DNA of 64,000 nt from Erwinia tracheiphila. GTDB taxonomy: Bacteria > Pseudomonadota > Gammaproteobacteria > Enterobacterales > Enterobacteriaceae. The translations under genes and the position numbers were made by a program. How positions within the stretch are numbered: position 1 is the first letter of the stretch; the number at the start of each line of letters is the position of its first letter. The stretch spans positions 4,154,001 through 4,218,000 of the forward strand of contig NZ_CP089932.1 in the NCBI RefSeq assembly GCF_021365465.1. The letters are read 5' to 3'. Of this stretch, positions 19,432 through 29,443 are shown one piece after another. Under the pieces are notes generated by a model. It saw only the letters and a program-made list of their open reading frames with translations, was not told the DNA's origin and did no database searches.

Positions 19432-20334
19432 TCAGTCTGTTTTTTTAGCCAGTAGCCTGGGTATTTCCCGCAGGCACCACGCCTTTGCCTCCCCCATGCT
19501 GTCACGCCGCCAGACCATAATAATGTCTATGCTACGTGTATATTCCGGGCTGACCACCCGTAAACGGCCTTCTGCGATATCGTCCTGCACCATCGGATAA
19601 GGCATAGAGGCCACACCAAGTCCGGCCAACAGTGCGCGATGCTTGTCTTCAATTGAACTGACGGTCAGGCGCTGCTGCTTATCCAGTAGCTGCACGGTAA
19701 GCACAGGACGTTCCCGAGCCGTATCAGCCACCGCAATGCCGCGGTATTTTACTCTGGTTACTTCAGAAAGTGGCTCAGGCTCATTGTGGATAGGATGATC
19801 GGGACTGGCAACGTAAACGCCTGAGATACTGTAAAGCTTACGGCTGTTAATTTCTGAGGAGGACCGAAAATGCAAATCTGGCGCGATAATGATGTCTGCC
19901 CGCCCCTGCTCAAGACGCTCCCACGCTCCGGCAAGCACTTCAGTGACCAGCGATATTTGGGTGTTCGCCTTATCAGCCAGTTTGTTGACTAATGGGAAAA
20001 GACTTGCACAGGGAACCAGTGCCTCGGTCACAATGGTAAGATGCGTTTCCCAACCCCGCGCCAGTGCTTCAGCATCCATGGTCAGCTTATCAGCCGCCTC
20101 CAGCAAGACCCGTCCGCGTTCCAACAGCATTCGTCCAACGTTGGTAAATTTAGTGCGATGCCCGGAACGATCGAACAGCACCACATCCAGCTCTTCTTCC
20201 AACTTCTGCATGGTATAACTCAGGGCGGAAGGAACACGGCCCAGCTCCTCAGCGGCGGCGGCAAAACTGCCTCGCCGGTCAATCGCATCCATCACCCGCA
20301 ATGCTTCCAGTGTCAGAGCACGGTCTTTAGCCAT
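19432..20334 (-). CDS. yhaJ: LysR-family regulator YhaJ
   Basis: A 300-residue LysR-type regulator nearly identical in pattern to E. coli YhaJ. The N-terminal winged helix contains LEALRVMDAIDRRGSFAAAA, and the C-terminal periplasmic-binding-like domain contains VTEVLAGAWERLEQGRADII and YRGIAVADTARERPVLTVQL. In E. coli, YhaJ senses aromatic compounds such as dinitrotoluene breakdown products and regulates yqjF, yhaK and, in pathogens, virulence genes. It is divergent from yhaK, which it probably controls, and yqjF lies 1.4 kb away. Confidence 0.93.
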   Translation of the reverse strand: MAKDRALTLEALRVMDAIDRRGSFAAAAEELGRVPSALSYTMQKLEEELDVVLFDRSGHRTKFTNVGRMLLERGRVLLEAADKLTMDAEALARGWETHLTIVTEALVPCASLFPLVNKLADKANTQISLVTEVLAGAWERLEQGRADIIIAPDLHFRSSSEINSRKLYSISGVYVASPDHPIHNEPEPLSEVTRVKYRGIAVADTARERPVLTVQLLDKQQRLTVSSIEDKHRALLAGLGVASMPYPMVQDDIAEGRLRVVSPEYTRSIDIIMVWRRDSMGEAKAWCLREIPRLLAKKTD

Positions 20335-20457
20335 AGCAATTATCTGTCAGGAATTTTGAACATGGCGAGCAGATTAACTGGCTAACAATCTGCCGTCCAG
20401 AACCTTACCATCACATTTATAATAATGTGTCGGGTTCAAACCGATCGGGAGGCTCTG

Positions 20458-21162
20458 ATGATTACCAGTCGTACCGCACAAGCGTGTGGCAAAGCTGATT
20501 ATGGCTGGCTACAGGCACGCTATACCTTTTCATTCGGACACTATTTCGATCCCAAATTACTGGGGTATGCCTCTCTGCGCGTGCTTAATCAGGAAGTTTT
20601 AGCTCCGGGAGCTGCCTTTCAGGCGTGCACCTATCCAAGGGTGGATATACTGAATCTGATTTTGCAGGGGGAAGCTGAGTATCGTGACAGCGAGGGCAAT
20701 CACACCCTTGCCTGTTCAGGTGACGTGCTGCTGCTTTCTGCGCAACCCAACGTAAAATACACCGAAATTAACCTCAGTAAAATTGAGCCGTTAACCCGAA
20801 TGCAGTTATGGCTTGATGCCTGCCCGGAACGTGACGGCACGGCCATTCAGCGCGCGCAAATGCTCAATCAAAGCGGCTATCGTCTGCTGGCTTCACCGAA
20901 TGGCAGCGATCAAAGCTTACAGCTTCGCCAGCAGGTATGGATACACCACATGCAGCTAAATACCGGAGAAACGCAAACTATCGCTCTTCGTGGTCTGCGT
21001 GCTTATTTACAGTCGGTTCACGGCAGTTTTCATGTGTTAACCTCCTCACAGGCTTCAGAGAGGCTTACCTGTGGCGACGGAGCATTTATCCATGAAGAGG
21101 AGTCGGTGACATTGGTTGCTGAGACGCCGTTACGTGCTCTGGTCATCGATCTGTCTGTGTGA
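20458..21162 (+). CDS. yhaK: pirin-family bicupin YhaK
   Basis: A 234-residue pirin-like bicupin beginning MITSRTAQACGKADYGWLQA, with YTFSFGHYFDPKLLGYASLR in the first cupin and the family ending LRALVIDLSV. E. coli YhaK is a cytosolic redox-responsive protein lacking some pirin metal ligands. The frame is open from 20425, but ATG 20458 has GGGAGG eight bases upstream and matches the family start. It is divergent from yhaJ. Confidence 0.92.
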   Translation: MITSRTAQACGKADYGWLQARYTFSFGHYFDPKLLGYASLRVLNQEVLAPGAAFQACTYPRVDILNLILQGEAEYRDSEGNHTLACSGDVLLLSAQPNVKYTEINLSKIEPLTRMQLWLDACPERDGTAIQRAQMLNQSGYRLLASPNGSDQSLQLRQQVWIHHMQLNTGETQTIALRGLRAYLQSVHGSFHVLTSSQASERLTCGDGAFIHEEESVTLVAETPLRALVIDLSV

Positions 21163-21245
21163 AGATCAAAACAGGGAATTCACGTGCACTATTTTTTGTG
21201 CGCCGCCCCGGCTGAAATAGTTCAAAACGGGCCGCGCGCGACCAT

Positions 21246-21821
21246 TCAGTGCAAGCCTGAGTGCCGTTTTGTTCGCCAGAACTGACGCAGTTCGAGGGCT
21301 GCTGGTGCGATAGCAGCCTGGCTTTCCTCCCACTGCGCCTGCGTCATATCATCCAGTTGTGAAAAGTTTTCTTCTTTACCGTGCAGTGCAATCACGTCAA
21401 ACACAGGCTGTAATGTAGCAGAGAGTGCAGACCAGTCATCCAGCGCACTGCCGCGAAGATAGCCAAAGCACCACTCTTCCACTACGGTAAACGACTGCCC
21501 GTCAATCTCGCGCAGGCCAAACATGGGTTCAAATTGTTCTGGTGCAAAATTAAGCCTCTCATTGATATCCTCCATATGCCGCAGCACCAGTTCCGTAAAG
21601 CGTGCCGACGTTTCCTCAGATGGCCACAGCGGGAGACAGTCCTCTCCTCCCCATATGGCAGCAAACCAAAGAGAACGGGAAAGTTGATTGGGACCGGAGA
21701 GGATCGCTGTCAGCATGCCATCCAGTTCGGACATATCGAGCACAGCTTCATCTTTTCCGTAATTGAGCAGAATTTCATCCAGCCATTCCAGTTCTTCTTC
21801 GTTTAATGGTCCTGAACTCAT
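21246..21821 (-). CDS. UPF0149 (YecA/YgfB-type) family protein
   Basis: A 191-residue acidic protein of the UPF0149 family, recognisable from LNEEELEWLDEILLNYGKDE, MSELDGMLTAILSGPN and WCFGYLRGSALDDWSALSAT. Many YecA-type members end with a cysteine-rich SEC-C zinc motif; this one ends WRTKRHSGLH and has no such motif, so it is a SEC-C-less form. The function is unknown. It is convergent with yhaK and stands alone. Confidence 0.8.
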   Translation of the reverse strand: MSSGPLNEEELEWLDEILLNYGKDEAVLDMSELDGMLTAILSGPNQLSRSLWFAAIWGGEDCLPLWPSEETSARFTELVLRHMEDINERLNFAPEQFEPMFGLREIDGQSFTVVEEWCFGYLRGSALDDWSALSATLQPVFDVIALHGKEENFSQLDDMTQAQWEESQAAIAPAALELRQFWRTKRHSGLH

Positions 21822-22314
21822 AACACTTTCTCCCTGATATATGGAAGGTGGGGCGGGTTAGCCGCTAATACCTGCTCGAGTATACAGATGAGTAAGGCCG
21901 TTATGCTTTCGATAATATCCATTTTTCCGCCATTAATTGGGCGTAAGGATACCAGCCCTCCCTCGCAGGTCAGGATCGGCGGCCTTTACTGTGTTCGCAA
22001 CGTTTTGTCATTCAGAACGGCTACCAAAGTTCAGGACCAACATTTTGACATGTTCGCTGCATCTGACATTGGCAACCGACTCAGAAACCGGGGCCGGGCG
22101 AAATATTTCTGTTATTGCCGGATGGCCAGGAAAAACAACGCCGTTGCCAATTCTGCAACAACAGCCGGAGAACCTATGTTTAAAACATACAGATAACAAC
22201 ACGCAGTTTCACCCGATGCCATTCAGTTTTCAGTTTCGCAATTTTTACCAAAACAGTGGGAAAGCAATAATTCGACGAATACCGCGCCGCAGAATGGCGC
22301 GTTCAGGAATGCAG
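21822..22314. other. 493-bp gap without a recognisable gene
   Basis: This lies between the UPF0149 gene and the DUF4432 gene. Overlapping open frames on the plus strand (from 21888 and 21937) have no ribosome site and no recognisable protein pattern. I see no tRNA, repeat or hairpin of note. Confidence 0.4.
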
Positions 22315-23523
22315 TTACTCTTTCGCTATTGGCGTTTCAATTTCCTGCGGAGCCTTCGCGCCCTGAATGCTGGATACGTGTTTTTCCACTTCAGCTACCT
22401 GATTCGCATTGTGCAACAGGGTGTAGGTCAGGTCGAAGTGGGTGCTCTGCCCGGCTGCCAGACTTTTGACACGTTTTTGCTCACGCTCAATGGTGACCGG
22501 ATAAGCATAGCTTGTTCCAGGTTCAATCCCCGTGACATAGCCCTGCTTAAGCGTGTCTGTATTTTTCCACATTGTCAGCACAGGAAGCTGGACAGTATTA
22601 AAGCTGATAGCTGCGCCTTTATCTCCAGCCTTGTTTATAACTGCCGCAACGGTTTGCTTGTTTGAATCAGCAAGCGGCTTAAAGTTAAAGACCATCTCAT
22701 CAAAACCTTTGGTCGGCGCAGCATAGGTTTGCCAGTTTTTCAGACCTCCCTTGGCATAATCATTGAAGGGACTGACACTTTCAACCGGTGCAATAAAGCG
22801 TGCACCCTCTTCCAGAATTGGCGTACCAAAATTACTGTGATAGATAATCTGATAATCGTGATCGTAATCGGCATGGTTCGTCAGAACATCATGCAGACTG
22901 AAGCTGTTACTACCCGGAATATAGCTCAACTCCGTTGCCGTCTGCAGATCCACTTTCTTGAAGGTGCTTTCTTTCACTAATCCACGGATGCGAATTTCGT
23001 AAGGCGCCTTTTCACTGATCTCTACGGAAACTTCGGACGCCGGGATATTGCCTACTTTGCCATGCAACGTATAGATACGACCATCCGCCGTTACTGGGTG
23101 ACCTGTCCATTCATAGCCGCAACGCACCACCATTTCGTTAAAACCCTCCAGCCAGCCGAGACCATTCCGGCTTTCCAAATTAATAAACGCTGGATTAACA
23201 ACCTCTTTCACCGGCGAATCCCATCCCATACGAACACCGTAGCCTTCAACATGTAATAAATTCATGCCGCGGGTTGGGCTGAGGGTTATGGTCAGCCCGT
23301 TTTTACTGATGATGGTGATGACTTTACTGCCTTCCTGTTTTCCGCCGTGGAGTACCTTCTGCTCAATGCTGAAAGTTTGATCCTTAATTTTCAGCTGCTG
23401 GCTGGTTATCTGCCAGTTCCCTTGTTCTGTACCGCTTTCAGCACTGGTCAGCACCCAGCTTTTGGCACAGACCTGACCGGATATAAGCAGAGCAAGAGTA
23501 GATAACACCAACGTTTTTTTCAT
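22315..23523 (-). CDS. secreted DUF4432 family (aldose 1-epimerase-like) protein
   Basis: A 402-residue protein with a Sec signal peptide (MKKTLVLSTLALLISGQVCA, cleavage before KSW) and a galactose-mutarotase-type beta-sandwich of the DUF4432 group. Segments include LSPTRGMNLLHVEGYGVRMGW, NEMVVRCGYEWTGHPV and YHSNFGTPILEEGARF, where the arginine and histidines fit the mutarotase active site. Cytosolic DUF4432 proteins accompany sugar operons; this copy is exported to the periplasm, suggesting it acts on an incoming sugar or a polysaccharide product. The substrate is unknown. It is monocistronic, with an AT-rich upstream region. Confidence 0.8.
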   Translation of the reverse strand: MKKTLVLSTLALLISGQVCAKSWVLTSAESGTEQGNWQITSQQLKIKDQTFSIEQKVLHGGKQEGSKVITIISKNGLTITLSPTRGMNLLHVEGYGVRMGWDSPVKEVVNPAFINLESRNGLGWLEGFNEMVVRCGYEWTGHPVTADGRIYTLHGKVGNIPASEVSVEISEKAPYEIRIRGLVKESTFKKVDLQTATELSYIPGSNSFSLHDVLTNHADYDHDYQIIYHSNFGTPILEEGARFIAPVESVSPFNDYAKGGLKNWQTYAAPTKGFDEMVFNFKPLADSNKQTVAAVINKAGDKGAAISFNTVQLPVLTMWKNTDTLKQGYVTGIEPGTSYAYPVTIEREQKRVKSLAAGQSTHFDLTYTLLHNANQVAEVEKHVSSIQGAKAPQEIETPIAKE

Positions 23524-23982
23524 GAATCCTTCCTTATGGCTGAATCGATTATGTTTATACCGCCTGAAATCTAATAATTAATGAGGAAAAAAAATGTGAC
23601 CGATTTCATTTAGCGATATGAAAATGTAAATAAGATTTAAAAATATGACATCAATCTCATTACATTATGAAAACATTGCGAGGTGTGAGATTGTAGTGTA
23701 AAGGGATGTCCAGACAGTGTGGAGTGGTAATCATTTCTGGACTCTTCGGGGCAGCACCTGACTAGCCGACAGCCCTTTGATGGCAAGGCTTACAGTGATT
23801 TCAGAAGCTCTGGACTCGTCACGAGAAAATGATAAAAAAGTGACTTTTTTTCATCAGATTCTGGGCTGGAATGATTGTAGTTTGATCCAGTTTAAAAGGC
23901 GTTTAAACGGATTTTGATTATTGTCATATCAAATCGGTATTACCCAGCAAAAAACAGGTAGCAGCGCCATTCTATACTCGTT
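23524..23982. other. 459-bp AT-rich gap with no gene
   Basis: The region upstream of the DUF4432 gene. The first 150 bp are AT-rich and should contain its promoter; no clear -35/-10 pair or operator was picked out. The right part borders the phage-like fragments. Confidence 0.4.
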
Positions 23983-24489
23983 TCAACGGGCCTGCCCCTT
24001 GTTATCGGAAGCTGGGCTTTGGGTGATGTCTAACTTACCGTCTTGAAGTGCCCTTTTTTGGTTTCGTGCAGCGCTATGAGACGCTCCTTCATCTTCAAAT
24101 GCTTTATCAATGCTGTCATCCTTACGCGGATAAGTGAGTATACCTCTCGCACCTTCCTGGTGAATCAGCCTTATCAAGGCTTCAGCATCCTCCCGGCTTA
24201 GGAACTCATAAATCATAAGCCAGGTAAACTTCAAGGGATCATCCCCACTACTTTTTGGGTTACTTATAGCCAGACCATCTTTATTTAGACCGGAAGCAAG
24301 CCACTCAAGACTTATCTGCTCAACCTCAGCTATAGCCAGTACAACCCTCAGGGCTGGCTCTGTGCCTTTATGTAAATAGTTATTAATTGTAGATGCAGGC
24401 ACCCCCCAAGCGAGCGCAGCACTACGAACGCGACGCTCACCGATTAAGAATTCCAGTCGATCTCGAAAGCTTTCTTTTCCCTTCTCCTC
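23983..24489 (-). pseudogene. phage CI/C2-type repressor, 5' end lost
   Basis: The frame encodes a lambdoid-type helix-turn-helix domain, FRDRLEFLIGERRVRSAAL, then WGVPASTINNYLHKG and AIAEVEQISLEWLASG, followed by an acidic C-terminal region. Upstream of EEKGKES the sequence turns into a different coding fragment on the opposite strand, and the in-frame region back to a TGA near 24527 offers no ATG. The original start therefore appears to be lost at a recombination junction near 24489. An internal GTG (24402) starts too late to keep the helix-turn-helix. No peptidase S24 catalytic motif is seen. It is probably a dead remnant. Confidence 0.6.
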
Positions 24490-25047
24490 AAAAATCCACT
24501 GGAGGATGGGGAAAAGTTTGTTTCAAACAGCGCGTCAAACGTCGGGACCATGGCGGGCATAGAGACCGCAAGGCTGATTTATAACGCCGGGACAATCTAC
24601 GGCGTGATATACCGCTACCGGCCGTTCCGTGAGAAAGCACAGGCCGCCTGCGGGGGTTTTAACGTCAATATAGCCACATTCCAGGACGGTGACTGGAAAA
24701 GGGGGACGATTCTCGATCTGGACCTGGGCGAAATATCCACCCCGCCCGCCCTGGGGGCGTCCGTCCACGGCACGGAAAAACGGCTCTATATCTCGCTGCT
24801 GAACACCGCACCCGACTTCAGCATACTGGCCATGGCCCACATGCAGCGGCGGACGGCTGGGAGTTTATCAAACTGGGGTCAACGCTGACCAGCACGTTAC
24901 GATCCTCAGTCGTACCGACCACGGCCGGGGATATGATTTATGTCACCGCTCCGACAGCGGTCCACCTGTACCTGTATGAAGTCCCCAAAACGCTGACGGG
25001 CGTCACGGTTTACCGCACGGCGGAGGAACTGGCCAAATCGCTTTAAG
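24489..25047 (+). pseudogene. unidentified phage-like or surface protein fragment, frameshifted
   Basis: From the junction at 24489 a GC-rich plus-strand frame reads KNPLEDGEKFVSNSASNVGT, continuing into AGIETARLIYNAGTIYGVIY and RGTILDLDLGEISTPPALGA. Near 24850 it shifts by one frame and continues DGWEFIKLGSTLTSTLRSSV and YLYEVPKTLTGVTVYRTAEE to a stop at 25047. I do not recognise the family. The base composition differs from the neighbouring repressor fragment, and the C-terminal pattern resembles phage structural or lectin-like beta proteins only loosely. Confidence 0.45.
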
Positions 25048-25641
25048 GTCACGGCCAGAGGGGAACTGTTCGGTAACACCGATCAATTTTGCGTTATTGA
25101 CCTGAACAAACATTTATACACCCGGGCATTATGGGGCGGCATAGTTAACGCGGCCACACCAGGACCGTCTAAGTCTCTCGCCTGAGAGGCTTTTTTTGTG
25201 CTATTTTACAGGCTGGCGCGATATTATGGACAGTCCAGAAACGGTGTTTTTGGGACGTTCTGAAAGTCCAGTAAATCGCGCGAATCAGTCCAAAATTGTT
25301 CGCCGCGTTACAACATCCCGGCACGATTCAGCCAGTGCAAATCGAATAGTACAGAACTGGCTGTGTTAGCAGCCACATGCCAAAAATGGCGGATTTGGCA
25401 GTGGAATCGCACAGCAGCGACGATTTCTAATCAACAACGAGCTATCCTCATTATGTATGGCGTGAGTTCCTTCTCAGCCTGTCGCGAATTCAGAAATCTT
25501 AGTGACGCTACAATCCGGCATCCGAGGGAACGGCCTTAAGGCTACGGCTCCTGGGGCTGTTTTGGATAAGCTCAAGCAGTCGATAAGCCACGTCCTTATT
25601 GCAAGGGTCGCGTGGAAATTATTTATCTTTCGCTCAAAGTA
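25048..25641. other. phage-like debris before rnpB, with one terminator
   Basis: A mosaic of short frames. Near 25050-25185 a plus frame reads TARGELFGNTDQFCVIDLNK and ends before a terminator. At 25226-25369 a 47-codon frame begins MDSPETVFLGRSESPVNRA without a ribosome site. The rest has no recognisable content. Phage or island debris beside rnpB is plausible because tRNA-like and RNase P loci are frequent insertion neighbourhoods; no attachment site was identified. Confidence 0.4.
25173..25197 (+). terminator. intrinsic terminator in phage-like debris
   Basis: CTCTC (25175-25179) pairs with GAGAG (25184-25188), extended by flanking bases, followed by GC and seven T. It is a typical rho-independent terminator on the plus strand. 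Confidence 0.7.
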
Positions 25642-25673
25642 AGACGCCCACCGATTTTCACCGATGGGCGTCT
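25642..25673 (-). terminator. rnpB terminator hairpin
   Basis: AGACGCCCA (25642-25650) pairs with TGGGCGTCT (25665-25673), with a further internal stem. It lies just beyond the mature 3' end of RNase P RNA on the minus strand. Confidence 0.7.
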
Positions 25674-25680
25674 GTATACG

Positions 25681-26060
25681 AGTTGAAACTGACCGATAAG
25701 CCGGGTTCTGTCGTGGACAGTCATTCATCTAGGCCAGCAATCGCTCACTGGCTCAAGCAGCCTACCCGGGTTCAGTACGGGCCGTACCTTATGAACCCCT
25801 ATTTGGCCTTGCTCCGAGTGGAGTTTACCGTGCCGCGAACTGTTGCCAGACGCGCGGTGCGCTCTTACCACACCCTTTCACCCTTACCTGATCCCATTAA
25901 ATGGGCCATCGGCGGTTTACTCTCTGTTGCACTGGTCGTAGGTTTGCACCCCCCAGGCGTTACCTGGCACCCTGCCCTATGGAGCCCGGACTTTCCTCCC
26001 CTTTATCTGTTTCCCCCCGAAAGAGGACGACAACAAAGCGGCGACTGTCTGGTCAGCTTC
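25681..26060 (-). ncRNA. rnpB: RNase P RNA (M1 RNA, class A)
   Basis: The minus strand matches bacterial class A RNase P RNA across its whole length: 5' GAAGCTGACCAGACAGTCGC at 26060, GGAGGAAAGTCCGGGCTCCA, CAGGGTGCCAGGTAACGCCT, GTAAACTCCACTCGGAGCAA, GGTTCATAAGGTACGGCCCG, and the 3' end GACAGAACCCGGCTTATCGG then GTCAGTTTCAACT at 25681. The length of about 380 bases fits E. coli M1 RNA. It is the catalytic RNA that removes 5' leaders of pre-tRNAs. Neighbouring rsmI is as in E. coli. Confidence 0.97.
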
Positions 26061-26092
26061 GGGGCGAATGATAGGGTATTCCACATCGGTTG

Positions 26093-26950
26093 TCACCCCT
26101 GCTGCTGGGCTAACGCATATTTATACAGCGCATTCTTTTTTACCGCGTGAATTTCTGCCGTCAACTGAGCGGCTTTTTTTAACGGCAATTCCTGTTGCAA
26201 TAATGCCAGCGTGCGTAGCGCTTCCGGGGGAAGCGCATCTTCTTCCGCTTGAAAACCCTCAACAATCAGCACCATCTCACCTTTACGGCGATTTTTATCT
26301 TCCTGTACCCACGCCAACAGCTCTCCTACCGGAGCACCGTTGATTGACTCCCAGGTTTTCGTGATTTCTCGCGCCAACACCACGTAGCGCCCAGCCCCCC
26401 AGACCGATACCATATCCTGCAAACTGTACAACAGCCGATGCGTAGACTCATAAAAAATCAGCGTGCGCGGTTCCTGCTCCAGCGCACGCAGCACATCGCA
26501 GCGGCTTTTAGTTTTAGCTGGCAGAAACCCTTCGTAACAGAATCGATCGGACGGAAGCCCTGCCGCGCTCAATGCCGTTATAGCGGCGCAGGCACCGGGT
26601 AAGGGCACAACGTTGATGCCCGCCTCACGGCAAAGCCGCACCAGATGGTAGCCGGGATCGTTGATTAGAGGTGTTCCGGCATCCGACACCAGTGCAATAC
26701 GCTGTCCATCCTGGAGCTTTGCCAGCAGGGTTTCCACCTTCTGCTGCTCATTGTGATCGTGTAATGCGAACAGGTGCGCATTGATGGCAAAATGTTGTAG
26801 CAACAGACCAGTATGACGTGTATCTTCCGCTGCAATCAGATCGACATTTGCCAGCACTTCCAACGCACGCTGGGTAATATCGCCCAGGTTGCCGATCGGC
26901 GTCGGGACGATGTACAGCGTGCTGGCGGAAATCTCTTCGCGTTGTTTCAT
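26093..26950 (-). CDS. rsmI: 16S rRNA (cytidine-1402-2'-O) methyltransferase
   Basis: A 285-residue tetrapyrrole-methylase-fold enzyme that 2'-O-methylates C1402 in the 16S rRNA decoding centre. Visible motifs are [12 protein letters not shown] near the N-terminus, [31 protein letters not shown] and [21 protein letters not shown]. coli RsmI has 286 residues. It is divergent from lpoA: the ATG at 26950 overlaps the upstream open frame of lpoA, as expected for this conserved pair. Confidence 0.95.
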   Translation of the reverse strand: MKQREEISASTLYIVPTPIGNLGDITQRALEVLANVDLIAAEDTRHTGLLLQHFAINAHLFALHDHNEQQKVETLLAKLQDGQRIALVSDAGTPLINDPGYHLVRLCREAGINVVPLPGACAAITALSAAGLPSDRFCYEGFLPAKTKSRCDVLRALEQEPRTLIFYESTHRLLYSLQDMVSVWGAGRYVVLAREITKTWESINGAPVGELLAWVQEDKNRRKGEMVLIVEGFQAEEDALPPEALRTLALLQQELPLKKAAQLTAEIHAVKKNALYKYALAQQQG

Positions 26951-27012
26951 TGTTAGATCCGGTTTGGCGATTTAATATTGAGCATCTTGAAAAAAACATC
27001 ACTGGATACAGT

Positions 27013-29061
27013 ATGCTTCCTTCGAAAGTCATTTTTAACAAAGCAGGACGCTGCGTGCCTGTTATTCTGGCTGCCCTGATTTTTGCCGGTTGTACCAGCC
27101 AGGACCATCAGGCATCCCGGGCAAACGCACAGGGCAATGCGTCTGGCACCTCTGACGACTATCTGCAACAAATGCAGCAAAGTGCAGATGATAACAAGGT
27201 TGACTGGCAATTACTCGCGATCAAAGCACTGCTTAAAGAAGGGAAAATCCCTGATGCCAGCAACCAGATTAGCCAACTGCCGCAGAAACTGAGCGATGTT
27301 CAGCGTCAGGAAGCACTACTGTTACAAGCTCAGTTAAAAATTAGCCAAAATGATACCAACGATGCAGCTCAACTATTGCAGCAGATTGATGCCCGCTCAC
27401 TGTCGAAGGAGCAGCAGGCACGGTATTATTCATTGCAAATCGCGGCCAGTGGGGGACGCCCCTCCCTCGACGTGTTACGCGCGTTTATCGCTCAGGAGCC
27501 GCTGCTGGAGAATCCGGCCGACAAGCAAAAAAACATCGATGCCACCTGGCAGGCACTGATGCAGATGGCACCGGAGCAGGTCAATACTATGGTAATTAAT
27601 GCCGATGAAAATACGCTTCAGGGCTGGCTGGACCTTCTGAATGTTTACAGGGCTAACAGCGGCGATCTGAACATGCTAAAAGCGGGTATTGCCGACTGGC
27701 AGATGCGCTATCCTAACAATCCTGCCGCGAAAATGTTGCCTGGCACCCTTAGCCAGGTTCATAACTTCCAGCCATCCTCAACAGGTAAAATAGCTCTCTT
27801 GCTCCCTTTGAGCGGTCAGGCACAAGTTTTTGCCAATGCTATCCAAAAAGGCTTTAACGACGCAAAAAGCGGTCTGCTGGCACAGGCTTCAACAACAACA
27901 CAGCCTGCCAGTGCCAATCCGACCATAGCGGCTCCTGGAGTGGCGGCCACAGCAGCACCCGGTAGCGAAGCGAATCCGGTAACGACTCCCACAACGGATG
28001 CCGCCGCCAGTCAAGCTCCCGCTGCGGCAAATTCAGGTCAGCCCGCAGCACAGATTCCCGGCAGCGCCACAGTAGCGGCACCCGCCAGCACGGCGCAGGT
28101 TCAGGTCTATGACACCAGCACTCAGCCTATTGACCAGGTGCTGGCACAGGCGGAGAAGGACGGTGCCACACTGGTTGTAGGCCCACTGCTAAAAAACAAT
28201 GTTGAACAACTGACTTCAGTGCAGACGCCGCTGAATATTCTGGCGCTGAACAAGCCGGAGTCAGTGCAGAACCATCCGAATCTTTGCTATTTTGCGCTTT
28301 CTCCTGAAGACGAAGCCCGGGATGCGGCCCATCATATGTGGGATCAGGGTAAACGCGCACCGTTACTAATGGTACCGCGCAGCTCACTGGGCGATCGTCT
28401 GAGCAAAGCCTTTGCAGCAGAATGGCAGAAGCTGGGTGGCGCGACTGTAGTGCAACAACAATTTGGTTCAACAGCCGAGTTAAAACAAGGAATTAACAGT
28501 GGTGCAGGTTTACGTCTTAGCGGTACCCCGATTATAACGCAGGCAGAACAACCACAGAGCGTAACGGTAGCAGGGCTGACGATTCCGGCACCGGTTACCA
28601 GTCCACAGACCGCTGGTGATGGCAATGTCGATTCGGTTTACATCGTGGCAACTCAGGATGAGATGGCGTTGATTAAGCCCATGATTTCAATGCGTGTTAG
28701 TAGCCGCAGTATGGTACAAACCTATGCCAGCTCACGTAGTTTCCAGGCGGGTGCCGGCCCTGACTACCGACTGGAAATGGAAGGCGTGCAATTCAGTGAC
28801 GCACCGCTGCTGATCGGTAGCCAGCCTGCGCTGTTACAACAGGCAGCAAAGAACTTTAACAATGATTACTCGTTGGTACGCTTGTATGCGATGGGTATCG
28901 ATGCATGGACCCTGGCGAATCATTTTAACGACATTCGCCAGACGCCAGGTTATCAAATCCAGGCGCAAACCGGTAACCTGAGTGCCACCACGGATTGTAT
29001 CATCAACAGGAAGTTGATATGGAGTCAGTATCATCAGGGTCAAATCGTTCCGGTTTCCTGA
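27013..29061 (+). CDS. lpoA: penicillin-binding protein activator LpoA
   Basis: An outer-membrane lipoprotein that reaches through the periplasm to activate PBP1A. The 682-residue protein has a lipoprotein signal with the lipobox LIFAGC (Cys27), a TPR-like N-terminal domain to about residue 255, and a periplasmic-binding-protein-like C-terminal domain starting near [19 protein letters not shown]. That domain is interrupted by a long Ala/Pro/Thr-rich low-complexity insert (about residues 295-365), also present but of different sequence in E. coli. The frame is open from 26950; ATG 27013 gives the family start [20 protein letters not shown]. Confidence 0.94.
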   Translation: MLPSKVIFNKAGRCVPVILAALIFAGCTSQDHQASRANAQGNASGTSDDYLQQMQQSADDNKVDWQLLAIKALLKEGKIPDASNQISQLPQKLSDVQRQEALLLQAQLKISQNDTNDAAQLLQQIDARSLSKEQQARYYSLQIAASGGRPSLDVLRAFIAQEPLLENPADKQKNIDATWQALMQMAPEQVNTMVINADENTLQGWLDLLNVYRANSGDLNMLKAGIADWQMRYPNNPAAKMLPGTLSQVHNFQPSSTGKIALLLPLSGQAQVFANAIQKGFNDAKSGLLAQASTTTQPASANPTIAAPGVAATAAPGSEANPVTTPTTDAAASQAPAAANSGQPAAQIPGSATVAAPASTAQVQVYDTSTQPIDQVLAQAEKDGATLVVGPLLKNNVEQLTSVQTPLNILALNKPESVQNHPNLCYFALSPEDEARDAAHHMWDQGKRAPLLMVPRSSLGDRLSKAFAAEWQKLGGATVVQQQFGSTAELKQGINSGAGLRLSGTPIITQAEQPQSVTVAGLTIPAPVTSPQTAGDGNVDSVYIVATQDEMALIKPMISMRVSSRSMVQTYASSRSFQAGAGPDYRLEMEGVQFSDAPLLIGSQPALLQQAAKNFNNDYSLVRLYAMGIDAWTLANHFNDIRQTPGYQIQAQTGNLSATTDCIINRKLIWSQYHQGQIVPVS

Positions 29062-29411
29062 GCAGACAGCAAGCAGGTGCGGGCTGTGAAAAGCATGCCC
29101 GCAAACTGCTTGAACAGGCTGGTCTGACGTTTGTCGCGGCAAACGTTCGCTTTCGGGCCGGAGAAATCGACCTGATAATGCGAGATAAAACCAGTTGGGT
29201 TTTTGTTGAAGTTCGTTACCGCCGTAATGCTTTATTTGGTGGCGCAGCAGCCAGCATTAACCATAACAAGCAGCGTAAGCTGTTGACAGCCGCAGCACTA
29301 TGGCTGCAAGGTCTCGGTGAAAGCCTGGAAACGGCTGACTGCCGCTTTGACGTAATTGCGGTAACCGGTGCCGATACCGACTGGCTCCCCAATGCTTTTT
29401 CGGCAGAGTAA
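29019..29411 (+). CDS. yraN: UPF0102 nuclease-fold protein YraN
   Basis: A 130-residue member of the UPF0102 family with a restriction-endonuclease-like fold. The conserved pattern [19 protein letters not shown] core is present as [14 protein letters not shown], followed by [19 protein letters not shown] and CRFDVIAV, giving the E-D-(E/Q)xK-like acidic cluster. The function is not established. ATG 29019 has AGGAAG seven bases upstream. The first 43 bases overlap the end of lpoA, indicating translational coupling. Confidence 0.9.
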   Translation: MESVSSGSNRSGFLSRQQAGAGCEKHARKLLEQAGLTFVAANVRFRAGEIDLIMRDKTSWVFVEVRYRRNALFGGAAASINHNKQRKLLTAAALWLQGLGESLETADCRFDVIAVTGADTDWLPNAFSAE

Positions 29412-29443
29412 CGTCTCTACCATTGACTGACCAGGTGAAAGAA

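Noticed and set aside
21888..22665. Overlapping plus-strand ORFs (102 and 242 codons) upstream of and antisense to the DUF4432 gene.
   Set aside because: No ribosome site, no recognisable family, and most of the longer one lies antisense to a well-supported secreted protein.
25599..26150. 183-codon plus-strand ORF over the RNase P RNA gene.
   Set aside because: It is the complement of rnpB, which is conserved along its whole length.
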